From the NCBI GenBank assembly GCA_029248845.1, contig JAQWIO010000130.1, positions 1 to 5,073 on the forward strand: a stretch of 5,073 bases of DNA. The letters run 5' to 3'. The notes below the pieces were generated by a model. The model ran no database searches and was not told the DNA's origin. It saw nothing but the letters and a program-made list of their open reading frames with translations. Position 1 is the stretch's first letter. Every line of letters begins with the position of its first letter. Below, piece after piece: positions 1 through 5,073 of the stretch. A program made the translations under genes and the position numbers. This stretch comes from Polaribacter sp. (GTDB lineage Bacteria; Bacteroidota; Bacteroidia; Flavobacteriales; Flavobacteriaceae).

Positions 1-162
1 AATGCGATGAAGTATTTTATCAATACCCAAGAATGGTCTGCTAATGACAATATTGATATATTTTATTTTTCATCCTTTGATGAATCCTGGAAAGTTGGTG
101 CAGAAGGAGATGTTGGAGCTTATTGGGGATTGTGGGATAAAAATGAGCAATTCAAGTTTTAA
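1..162 (+). CDS. C-terminal end of a GH17-like beta-1,3-glucanase (5' end outside the window)
   Basis: Frame 1 is open from the left edge to a TAA at 160-162, giving the last 53 residues of a longer protein. The tail contains FYFSSFDESWK (residues 21-31 of the fragment) followed by GAYWGLWDKN (39-48). This resembles the end of bacterial glycoside hydrolase family 17 enzymes, where an F-[DN]-E-x-x-K motif contributes active-site Glu and Lys residues and a W-G-L-[FW] strand closes the barrel. The family hydrolyses beta-1,3-glucans such as laminarin. The catalytic acid and nucleophile glutamates would lie upstream and cannot be checked. The protein ends right after the barrel with no T9SS sorting tail, so it is probably periplasmic or a lipoprotein; this is inference, because its N-terminus is missing. 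The next gene, a secreted carbohydrate-binding-like protein on the same strand, fits a beta-glucan utilisation cluster. The family call is from motif recognition only. Confidence 0.75.
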   Translation, partial: NAMKYFINTQEWSANDNIDIFYFSSFDESWKVGAEGDVGAYWGLWDKNEQFKF

Positions 163-228
163 AAAATAAATCAAATCAACTAATGTGCTGAACTTTATGA
201 ATTTACATTTATAGGGTTTTAATTTTTT

Positions 229-244
229 AAAGCATGCTTTTTTT
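229..244 (+). terminator. possible weak terminator after the GH17 gene
   Basis: AAAGCATGCTTT (229-240) is a perfect 12-bp palindrome that runs directly into further T residues (to 244), 67 bp after the GH17 stop. As a hairpin it gives only about a 4-bp stem around a CATG loop, so it is much weaker than the terminator at 1840-1872. It could also be a protein-binding palindrome or chance. Confidence 0.25.
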
Positions 245-430
245 AAACTTAATACTATTGTTTTTAACCATACATTACCCAAACAAATATCTTTTGCTTG
301 CTAAATAACTGAAATTTTTATTCCCCACTCAAAGAAAATATTTCCATTAAAATAAGGGTTTTTTAATAAGATTATTGTAGTTATCAATTTTGTATGTTTT
401 TTGTCGTGGCTATACATGTTAATTTATTAT

Positions 431-446
431 ATATTAATGTTAATAT
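431..446. promoter_or_regulatory. 7-bp inverted repeat upstream of the 476 start
   Basis: ATATTAA-TG-TTAATAT is a perfect inverted repeat of 7-bp arms with a 2-bp spacer, ending 29 bp before the ATG at 476. The octamer ATGTTAAT occurs at 417-424 and again at 437-444, overlapping the repeat. Such a site could be an operator or part of the 5' leader. In DNA this AT-rich, short palindromes arise easily by chance. Confidence 0.25.
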
Positions 447-475
447 TGTGTATAAACTATCAATAATCAACAATT

Positions 476-1816
476 ATGAAAAAAATTACATTCTTTATCT
501 TTTTAATGACATTTTCAATAGGAAATGCACAAATAGATCCTTCAGATGATTTTGAAGGAAATGGAAATATTACATGGAAAGCAGATAATAATGAAATGAA
601 TACTTCCTTTGACAATCCTGCACCAGGAGGAATTAATACTTCAGCAAAAGTTTTAGAATATTCTGACGAAGGAGGTACATATTCAAACATTCAATTTGAT
701 TTAAGCACAGATACTAACGTAAAGTATGATTTAACTACAAAAAATGTTTTTACCCTAAAAGTATTTGTACCAACTCCTACAGTTGCTGTTACTCAATCTA
801 AGATTTTATGGCTCAAGCTTCAAGACGGTAGTAAGGGAGGAAATTCTTGGGAAGGTCAAGTTGTTAAAGAACAAGCATATGAGTACGATGTATGGCAAGA
901 ACTTACCTTTGATTTTTCTTCCATTAAAAGTTCATTAGACAGAAGCAGACTAGTCATACAATTTAATGGTGAAAATAACTCAGAACACGTAAAAGCATAT
1001 ATTGATGACATTTCAATTGGAGAAGGTGACGGAACAGTTGTAGACCCACCAGCTGCCCCGGTTCCTTCAATAGCTGATGGAAATGCATATAGTATTTATA
1101 ACGATACTAATGGATACACATCGACATTCCCTGTTGAATATTCTTTTGGTTCAGCTACTGATGTAGACCTAGATGATGGAACTGATGTTAATAATGCCTT
1201 AAAAGTAGACCTAAGTTCGGCAGGATTTGGGCAAGGTGAAGGAGGTCCAGATGACGTCTCAGAATATAATTATGTTAACTTTAATTACTGGTATTCTGGC
1301 ACCTCTGGATTCAGATTTGTAATGATCGATAACGATGGTACTGTTAGCGAATTTCACTATGAGATTGGTTCTGTCGCTGAGGGTGATCAAGCTGATATAG
1401 TGTCAGAAACTTGGACACAACTTTCCATTCCAATGTCTTTTTTTACAGATTCAGGGATGGACAGTTCTAAACTATTCCAATGGAAAGTAGATCGTTACAG
1501 AGTTGATTCAAATAATGGAGGATTACTTTTTTTAGATAATATTATACTTACAAAAAACAATATATTATCAGTAGAGGATACTAATACTTTTAAATCTATT
1601 ATCTATCCAAACCCTACTTCAAGTAGATTAACTATTTCTGCACCGAAAATTATTAACAATGTAGCTATATACAATCTATTAGGGAAACAAGTAATGAGCA
1701 TAGAGGTTAACAAAAATACTGAGTCTATAGATGTTTCTAATTTACCTTCTGGTGTGTATTTAATTAGGTACAATGTTGATAATGCTGTTGGAACTGCTAA
1801 ATTTGTAAAGCAGTAA
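476..1816 (+). CDS. secreted two-domain carbohydrate-binding-like protein with T9SS type A sorting domain
   Basis: This 446-residue protein starts at the ATG directly preceding a clear signal peptide: MKK, a hydrophobic stretch FFIFLMTFSIG, and probable cleavage after NAQ at residue 19. Domain 1 (about 22-183) is a beta-rich module with aromatics W34, W112, W125 and W140, ending in AYIDDISIG, the typical last strand of a carbohydrate-binding-module sandwich. A proline-rich linker (VVDPPAAPVPS, 188-198) leads to domain 2 (about 199-360), built alike and ending in LLFLDNIILTK. Domain 2 resembles the accessory modules attached to flavobacterial laminarinases. Residues 375-446 form a T9SS type A sorting domain (IYPNPTSSRLTI, then LPSGVYLIRY), so the protein should be exported through the outer membrane and anchored or released. 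I see no catalytic domain. Beside a GH17-like glucanase, the likely role is binding beta-glucan at the cell surface; this is inferred from modules and context. There is no Shine-Dalgarno sequence, as usual for Bacteroidota. Confidence 0.82.
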   Translation: MKKITFFIFLMTFSIGNAQIDPSDDFEGNGNITWKADNNEMNTSFDNPAPGGINTSAKVLEYSDEGGTYSNIQFDLSTDTNVKYDLTTKNVFTLKVFVPTPTVAVTQSKILWLKLQDGSKGGNSWEGQVVKEQAYEYDVWQELTFDFSSIKSSLDRSRLVIQFNGENNSEHVKAYIDDISIGEGDGTVVDPPAAPVPSIADGNAYSIYNDTNGYTSTFPVEYSFGSATDVDLDDGTDVNNALKVDLSSAGFGQGEGGPDDVSEYNYVNFNYWYSGTSGFRFVMIDNDGTVSEFHYEIGSVAEGDQADIVSETWTQLSIPMSFFTDSGMDSSKLFQWKVDRYRVDSNNGGLLFLDNIILTKNNILSVEDTNTFKSIIYPNPTSSRLTISAPKIINNVAIYNLLGKQVMSIEVNKNTESIDVSNLPSGVYLIRYNVDNAVGTAKFVKQ

Positions 1817-1839
1817 TAACAAGCTTATTTATAAAAACT

Positions 1840-1872
1840 AAAACGCTCAAATTAACTTTTGAGCGTTTTTTT
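1840..1872 (+). terminator. intrinsic terminator of the 476-1816 gene
   Basis: A perfect 12-bp stem, AAAACGCTCAAA (1840-1851) paired with TTTGAGCGTTTT (1858-1869), encloses a 6-nt loop (TTAACT) and runs into seven T residues (1866-1872). It begins 23 bp after the stop codon. This is a classic rho-independent terminator and isolates the upstream gene from manA. The A-rich left arm means it could also work in the reverse direction. Confidence 0.9.
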
Positions 1873-1904
1873 ATGCTTTAAAGTTATCTTTCATCAGAAA
1901 TTGA

Positions 1905-1912
1905 TATCTTCG
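1905..1912 (+). promoter_or_regulatory. candidate Bacteroidota -7 box (TATCTTCG)
   Basis: TATCTTCG matches the Bacteroidota -7 consensus TAnnTTTG at all but one position. It is the only such element seen between the terminator at 1872 and the manA start at 2046, so it is the best candidate for manA transcription. No good TTTG -33 element lies about 19-20 bp upstream. It would give a leader of roughly 125 nt running through the DUF255 remnant. It might equally be the original promoter of that lost gene. Confidence 0.3.
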
Positions 1913-1919
1913 TTTTTAA

Positions 1920-2024
1920 ATTTTTATTCCAGGAGAAACGGATATTTATGTGTGTATAGACGGTACTTGTAAATTACCGGTTCAAAATGTCGATAAAGCA
2001 CTCTTTAGTATAAAAAAAATGTAA
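1920..2024 (+). pseudogene. C-terminal remnant of a YyaL/DUF255 (thioredoxin-like, COG1331) gene
   Basis: One frame, open only from 1920 (stop at 1917-1919) to TAA at 2022-2024, reads 34 residues containing GETDIYVCIDGTCKLPVQNV and ending in DKALFSIKKM. The pattern I-Y-V-C-x4-C-x-L-P-V-x-[NS]-V-x-x-A-L resembles the extreme C-terminus of the large YyaL/SSP411 family (DUF255: thioredoxin-like plus six-hairpin glycosidase-like domains, about 670-700 residues). There is no in-frame start codon before the motif and the rest of the gene is absent, so this is a truncated relic. It ends 21 bp before the manA start, suggesting that manA once lay directly downstream of a full DUF255 gene and that an insertion or deletion removed the rest. 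Recognition is by memory of the family's C-terminal pattern over a short stretch. Confidence 0.6.
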
Positions 2025-2045
2025 ATTAGTATATAGATCGAAATC

Positions 2046-3272
2046 ATGGAAGGTTCAGAGAAAAACATAAATAATATCTTCAGAATTGAGGGGGTAGTCC
2101 AACATTATGATTGGGGTGGAAAGAGTTTTATTCCAAATTTACTATCGGAAACGAACTCTAATAATATTTCTTATGCTGAATATTGGTTAGGAGCCCATGC
2201 AAAAGCTCCTTCAATGGTGAAAGTTCAACAAGAAAACATTCCTTTAGATATTTTTTTAAATCAGAATCCAACTGAAAATTTAGGTTTATCTGTAGTGAAA
2301 AATTTTGGGAAACTTCCCTATCTTTTTAAAGTACTCGATGTGCATAAAATGCTTTCTATACAGGTACATCCAACCATAGAAGCTGCCAAGAAGGGGTATG
2401 AACTCGAAAATAAAAAGGGGATTCCATTAACGGCGAACAATAGAAATTACAAAGATAAAAATCACAAACCAGAAATAATGGTTGCGTTAAGTGATTTTTG
2501 GTTGTTACATGGCTTTTTAGAGCGCGAGAAATTGATTAAAAACTTACAAGAAATAAAGGAATTTCATTTTTTACTAGCCACCTTTTTAGCAAAAGGTTAT
2601 TTAGGTTTGTATAAGAAAGTGATGGAGTTTACACAAGAGGAAGTAAATAATGTACTTAGCCCCTTGTTAGAGAGAATTTCTGTCAAATTTTTAAAGAATG
2701 AATTAGAAAAATCTTCACCAGCATATTGGGCAGCCAAATCCTCAGAGCATAAAAAATCAACAAATATTGATAAAGGAATCTTTTCTATTTTCTTTTTTAA
2801 TATCTTACAATTATCAAAAGGAGAGGCAATTTTTCAAGATGCAGGGGTACCACATGCCTATTTAGAGGGTAAAAATATGGAGTTAATGGCAAATTCTGAT
2901 AATGTTTTAAGAGGTGGCTTAACCAGCAAACATATTGATGTTGAAGAGCTTCTAAAAAACACTATATTTGAAGAGACAATTCCTACTATTTTATACGGAA
3001 ATAAAGATAAAAGCAATGGAGAACTTGTATATCAAACCAAAGCGAAAGATTTTGAACTTAGTAAAATAGAACTGCTGGCAACTTCGATCCATACATCTAT
3101 TTCTAATTCTGTAGAAATTTTAATTGCTATTAAGGGATCAGCAACTATTACAGAAAATGAAAATACGCTCTTCTTAGAAGAGGGACAATCAATTCTTATC
3201 AAACCCACCACAGCTTATACCATTCAAACGAATTCTTGGGTAGAGATGTATAAAGCCAGGGTTCCTGAATAA
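2046..3272 (+). CDS. manA: mannose-6-phosphate isomerase, class I
   Basis: This 408-residue cytoplasmic zinc enzyme interconverts mannose-6-phosphate and fructose-6-phosphate, feeding mannose into glycolysis or supplying precursors for GDP-mannose and surface polysaccharides. The length fits type I PMIs. The substrate-pocket signature starts with HYDWGG (20-25), then AEYWLGAHAKAPS (44-56). All expected zinc ligands are present: Q106 and H108 in SIQVHP, E143 in NHKPE, and H270 in PHAYLEG. The motif MANSDNVLRGGLTSK (281-295) carries the conserved catalytic-site Arg, R289. A C-terminal cupin-like lobe follows (about 325-405). No key residue is missing, so the enzyme should be active. The ATG at 2046 is the only sensible start upstream of HYDWGG, with no Shine-Dalgarno sequence. 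The stop lies 16 bp from the stop of a convergent gene. A broken second copy of its last 129 codons lies at 4338-4728. Confidence 0.95.
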   Translation: MEGSEKNINNIFRIEGVVQHYDWGGKSFIPNLLSETNSNNISYAEYWLGAHAKAPSMVKVQQENIPLDIFLNQNPTENLGLSVVKNFGKLPYLFKVLDVHKMLSIQVHPTIEAAKKGYELENKKGIPLTANNRNYKDKNHKPEIMVALSDFWLLHGFLEREKLIKNLQEIKEFHFLLATFLAKGYLGLYKKVMEFTQEEVNNVLSPLLERISVKFLKNELEKSSPAYWAAKSSEHKKSTNIDKGIFSIFFFNILQLSKGEAIFQDAGVPHAYLEGKNMELMANSDNVLRGGLTSKHIDVEELLKNTIFEETIPTILYGNKDKSNGELVYQTKAKDFELSKIELLATSIHTSISNSVEILIAIKGSATITENENTLFLEEGQSILIKPTTAYTIQTNSWVEMYKARVPE

Positions 3273-3606
3273 ATTTAATTAATTTCAATTATTTATCCGC
3301 TATTAATTTTTCTACTAAACGCTCTAATCTTAAAATTTTAGCATCTTGCTTTTTCATCTTACAATTTTGTTCTTTCATTTTACCCTCTTGTTCTTTCAAT
3401 GCATTGATAAGCACCGGAACCAATCCTTGATAGTTTATGGCTAACATCTTATTGTTATCTACACTTACGAGTTCAGGAAACACCTCTTGAATGTTTTGAG
3501 CCAATAGGCCTATTTTTTGTTTGCCATTTCTTTTTAGGGTGTAGGTCTTTCCGTCTATCAGCAGCAGTTTTGCTGAGGTAGCACCCAACGATACAATATT
3601 GGTTTT
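2880..3606. repeat. direct repeat copy A: manA 3' end plus S74-gene 3' half
   Basis: This segment matches 4338-5073 in the same orientation and gene order: manA codons 279-408, then the convergent C-terminal half of an S74 gene. The right boundary is set only by the window edge, so the true repeat may extend further into the S74 gene. Length differences between copies are accounted for by two 1-bp deletions and a 10-bp shorter gap in copy B, and one extra 21-bp unit in the copy B coiled coil. By eye the encoded S74 domains agree at 64 of 73 residues, and the manA tails at about 81 of 111. Confidence 0.9.
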
Positions 3607-4263
3607 TAGTCTCGCATCTGAAGCAACGACTACATCTCCATTGACTGTTAAGTTGTTTTCAAAGGTTGCATCATTTTCTGATAATGTAAGTACATCATTA
3701 GAAGCAGTTCGTAAACCTGCTGCATAAATAGTAGCACCCGAATTTTGTCCCATGTAAACTGCGGTTACATATTCATTACCAAGAGTTACAGAGTTATCCG
3801 CTTGTCCTGTTGTTTGATAACCAATTACTATTTGATTTTTTGCAGTAATCTTACTTGCCTTAGCTTCAAAACCAAAAGCAGTATTTTCAGCTCCTGAGTA
3901 GTTAGTGTTTAAAGCTTTAAACCCATAAGCGGTATTAGAATGCCCTGATTGATTATTCATTAAAGCAAAAGTTCCAGACGCGGTGTTACCAGTTCCAGTA
4001 TTGTTATCCCTTAAAGCAAAAGCTCCAAACGCGGTATTATAATTCCCCGAATAGTTATCCTGTAAAGCATAAACTCCAGATGCGGTATTATTACTTCCGA
4101 AGGTGTTTTGTTCTATGGCATAAGCTCCATACGCGGTATTGTTTTGACCTGATGAGAATATTGGTGTATCATTTTTTAGAGCATAGGACCCATACTTGGT
4201 ATTGTTCTGAGCATATATATTAAATACAACCGCTATTGTTATAATTGTAAGTGTTTTTTTCAT
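3289..4263 (-). CDS. repeat-rich surface protein with C-terminal S74 intramolecular chaperone domain (tail fiber domain protein)
   Basis: Starting at the ATG 4263-4261 the protein has 324 residues with a signal peptide (MKKTLTIITIAVVFNIYAQ, 1-19). The frame is open further upstream to an ATG at 4314, but that would bury the signal peptide, so I prefer 4263. Residues 20-130 hold seven NTAxGxxALxxNxSG repeats, mostly 17 residues long, likely a trimeric beta-roll stalk or head. After a linker comes the Peptidase_S74 chaperone domain (about 213-290): SDARLK (215-220) supplies the Ser215/Lys220 pair that performs self-cleavage in phage tailspike relatives, then GLLAQNIQEVFPELV (252-266) and INYQGLVPVLINALKEQ (276-292). 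A heptad coiled coil (about 290-322) ends the protein. The domain should drive trimer folding and may be cut off. No T9SS sorting domain is present. It probably acts as an exported adhesin-like fibre; its ligand is unknown. The adjacent manA converges on it, and a paralog lies at 4735-5073. Confidence 0.85.
   Translation of the reverse strand: MKKTLTIITIAVVFNIYAQNNTKYGSYALKNDTPIFSSGQNNTAYGAYAIEQNTFGSNNTASGVYALQDNYSGNYNTAFGAFALRDNNTGTGNTASGTFALMNNQSGHSNTAYGFKALNTNYSGAENTAFGFEAKASKITAKNQIVIGYQTTGQADNSVTLGNEYVTAVYMGQNSGATIYAAGLRTASNDVLTLSENDATFENNLTVNGDVVVASDARLKTNIVSLGATSAKLLLIDGKTYTLKRNGKQKIGLLAQNIQEVFPELVSVDNNKMLAINYQGLVPVLINALKEQEGKMKEQNCKMKKQDAKILRLERLVEKLIADK
3874..4206 (-). repeat. seven tandem NTAxG repeats in the S74 protein (51-bp period)
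   Basis: The Asn-Thr pair of each unit falls at residues 21, 42, 59, 76, 93, 110 and 127, so five of the six intervals are exactly 17 residues (51 bp). The first is 21 because of a 4-residue insertion (PIFSS region). The consensus is NTAxGxxALxxNxSGxx, with alternating Tyr/Ser/Phe before Gly. Similar short glycine-containing repeats form left-handed beta-rolls in trimeric adhesin heads. Units share similar but not identical DNA, so copy number could change by slippage or recombination. Confidence 0.85.
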
Positions 4264-4337
4264 AGTATTTGTAAAATTTCTATCCATAATAAATATAATA
4301 CTTTTAAATGACAATTAAAAATAAATATTAACTTTTT

Positions 4338-4728
4338 GAGTCAATTGAGAATTCTGATATTATTTTAAGAGGTGGGGTAACGAGTAAACATATGATGTTG
4401 AAGAGCTTCTAAAAAACACTAGATTTGAAGAGACAATTCCTACTATTTTATACGGAAATAAAGATCAAAGCAATGGAGAGCTTGTGTATCAAACCAATGC
4501 TAAATATTTTGAAATGAGTAAAGTTGAGTTGGTTTCGTCTGTAGTGCATCGCTCTGTGTCAAACTCTGTAGAAATTTTAATTGCTATTAAAGGGTTGGCA
4601 ACTGTTAAAGAAAATGAAGAAGCTCTTTTCTTAAAAAAGGGACAATCAATTCTTATCAAATTGAGCACAGCTTATACCATTGAAACGAATTTTGAGGTAG
4701 AGATTTATAAAGTGGGGGTCCTAAATAA
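4338..4728 (+). pseudogene. broken second copy of the manA 3' end
   Basis: This stretch corresponds to codons 279-408 of the intact manA at 2046-3272. It begins abruptly 75 bp beyond the start codon of the upstream S74 gene, with no trace of the first two thirds of manA, so it lacks zinc ligands Q106, H108, E143 and H270. The R289 motif region is still readable as NSDIILRGGVTSKH. Near 4393 a single T is missing (CATATGATG versus CATATTGATG in manA), which shifts the frame and gives a stop (TAA 4410-4412). A second 1-bp deletion near 4719 takes the original stop (4726-4728) out of frame, so the second frame reads on into antisense of the next gene. Between the lesions the frame still encodes a recognisable cupin-like lobe (about 73% residue identity by eye). 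A product is unlikely. Confidence 0.9.
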
Positions 4729-4734
4729 GTTCAA

Positions 4735-5073
4735 TTATTTATCTGCTATTAATTTTTCTACCAAATGCTCTAGTCTTAAAATTTTAGCATCTTGTTTTTC
4801 CATCTTATCATCTTGTTTTTCCATCTTATCATCTTGTTCTTTCATCTTAGCATTTTGTTCTTTCAATGCATTGATAAGTACAGGAACCAATCCTTGATAG
4901 TTTATGGCTAAAATTTCATTGTCATCCTTACTTACAAGTTCAGGAAATACCTCTTGAATGTTTTGAGCCAATAGACCTATTTTTTGTTTGCCATCTTTTT
5001 TCATAGTGTAGGTCTTTCCGTCTATCAGTAATAGTTTTGCTAAGGTAGCACCCAATGATACAATGTTGGCTTT
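4735..5073 (-). CDS. second S74 chaperone-domain surface protein, C-terminal part (5' end outside the window)
   Basis: Read on the minus strand from the right edge, the frame gives 112 residues to a TAA at 4737-4735. The first residue seen is the Lys aligning with the catalytic Lys220 of the neighbouring S74 protein; the matching Ser lies just outside. The core GLLAQNIQEVFPELV and INYQGLVPVLINALKEQ is identical to that of the neighbour, and 64 of the first 73 residues agree by eye. Changes cluster on the exposed stretch around the KKDG and SKDDNE positions. The coiled-coil tail contains one extra 7-residue unit (DDKMEKQ) compared with the neighbour, encoded by an exact 21-bp duplication. The frame is intact, so the gene looks functional and under selection, unlike the manA remnant that converges on it 6 bp away. 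An internal ATG at 5055 is not the true start. Confidence 0.85.
   Translation of the reverse strand, partial: KANIVSLGATLAKLLLIDGKTYTMKKDGKQKIGLLAQNIQEVFPELVSKDDNEILAINYQGLVPVLINALKEQNAKMKEQDDKMEKQDDKMEKQDAKILRLEHLVEKLIADK
4791..4832 (-). repeat. two perfect 21-bp tandem repeats encoding coiled-coil heptads
   Basis: The units 4791-4811 and 4812-4832 are identical, and 4833-4853 is a degenerate third copy. On the minus strand each encodes one heptad of the pattern KMxxQDx, with Met/Ile recurring every seventh residue as a coiled-coil core position. The equivalent tail of the S74 gene at 3289-4263 has one unit fewer. Because the unit is a multiple of three and exactly one heptad, gain or loss keeps both the frame and the coil register. 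Confidence 0.9.

Larger units (their letters stand above)
163..475. other. 313-bp AT-rich intergenic region
   Basis: No open frame here has coding character, and frames on the minus strand look like chance ORFs in AT-rich DNA. The left part holds a short palindrome followed by a T-run (229-244), a possible weak terminator for the GH17 gene. The right part presumably carries the promoter of the gene starting at 476, including a short inverted repeat at 431-446. I could not find a convincing Bacteroidota TTTG...TAnnTTTG promoter pair at normal spacing. The gap length suggests that the two flanking genes are transcribed separately. Confidence 0.5.
4338..5073. repeat. direct repeat copy B: manA 3' remnant plus second S74 gene
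   Basis: This is the partner of 2880-3606, in the same order and orientation. Similarity begins sharply around GAG at 4338-4340 (matching 2880-2882); upstream of it the 74 bp before the S74 start codon at 4263 do not match manA. Similarity continues to the right edge, so the end of the repeat is not seen. The offset steps from 1458 to 1457 to 1456 bp at the two single-base deletions in the manA remnant. Confidence 0.9.

Noticed and set aside
70..282. 70-codon open frame on the minus strand
   Set aside because: It overlaps the end of the GH17-like gene and AT-rich intergenic DNA. Its Lys/Phe/Leu-rich composition is typical of chance frames in AT-rich DNA.
460..690. 76-codon open frame on the minus strand
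   Set aside because: It lies antisense to the signal peptide and first domain of the clearly coding 476-1816 gene and resembles no family I know.
3874..4206. Regularly spaced repeats considered as a CRISPR array
   Set aside because: The 51-bp periodicity comes from coding repeats of 17 residues with variable positions throughout. There are no identical repeats with unique spacers and no cas genes.
4264..4314. Upstream in-frame extension (17 codons) of the S74 gene
   Set aside because: Starting at 4314 would place a polar segment before the MKK signal peptide. The ATG at 4263-4261 gives a standard signal peptide start.
4264..4337. Possible S74 promoter on the minus strand (TTG plus TATATTTA)
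   Set aside because: The elements are separated by about 14 bp instead of the usual 19-20 bp and the box lacks the final G, so in such AT-rich DNA it cannot be distinguished from chance.
4484..4897. Open frame of 137 codons (GTG start) covering the manA remnant and running on
   Set aside because: Its first part is the out-of-context cupin lobe of the manA remnant. Its last part is the antisense of the S74 coiled-coil region, reached only because a 1-bp deletion removed the normal stop. It is not a real fusion gene.
3289..5073. Tail-fibre-like genes as evidence of a prophage
   Set aside because: No other phage structural, integrase or lysis genes are present, the protein has a bacterial signal peptide, and S74 domains are common in Bacteroidota surface proteins.

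Overview
The window looks like chromosomal DNA of a marine-type member of the Bacteroidota, most likely family Flavobacteriaceae. The base composition is strongly AT-rich. Start codons lack Shine-Dalgarno sequences. One secreted protein ends in a type A sorting domain of the type IX secretion system (T9SS), and another is a 'tail fiber domain' (S74) surface protein with NTAxG-type repeats, a combination common in that group. The genus cannot be named from the sequence alone.

Layout, left to right. (1) Positions 1-162 are the last 53 codons of a glycoside hydrolase family 17-like beta-1,3-glucanase. (2) After a 313-bp AT-rich gap comes a 446-residue secreted protein (476-1816) with two beta-sandwich, carbohydrate-binding-like domains and a T9SS sorting tail, closed by a perfect 12-bp hairpin terminator. 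Together these suggest the end of a beta-glucan (laminarin-type) utilisation cluster. (3) Positions 1920-2024 hold the decayed last 34 codons of a YyaL/DUF255 (thioredoxin-like, COG1331) gene. (4) An intact class I mannose-6-phosphate isomerase, manA, lies at 2046-3272. (5) Converging on it with a 16-bp gap is an S74-chaperone surface protein (4263-3289, minus strand) with seven NTAxG repeats. (6) A second, broken copy of the manA 3' end (4338-4728) follows, and a second S74 gene converges on it (minus strand, from the right edge to 4735).

The main structural observation is that 2880-3606 and 4338-5073 are diverged direct repeats of one module: manA tail plus convergent S74 gene. The second manA tail lacks the first two thirds of the gene and carries two single-base deletions. 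Its match to the intact gene is patchy: an 82-bp block has only 2 mismatches, and the next 91 bp have 28. This fits a cassette arrangement, in which S74 genes were added or duplicated behind manA and the manA 3' end was rebuilt each time, better than simple recent duplication. The two S74 copies also differ by one 21-bp heptad unit in their C-terminal coiled coil.

Functionally, the left part concerns capture and digestion of extracellular beta-glucan. ManA links mannose-6-phosphate and fructose-6-phosphate in the cytoplasm. The S74 proteins are probably exported, trimeric, repeat-rich surface fibres. The gene debris on both sides of manA (DUF255 remnant upstream, manA tail remnant downstream) marks this as a rearranged, variable locus.
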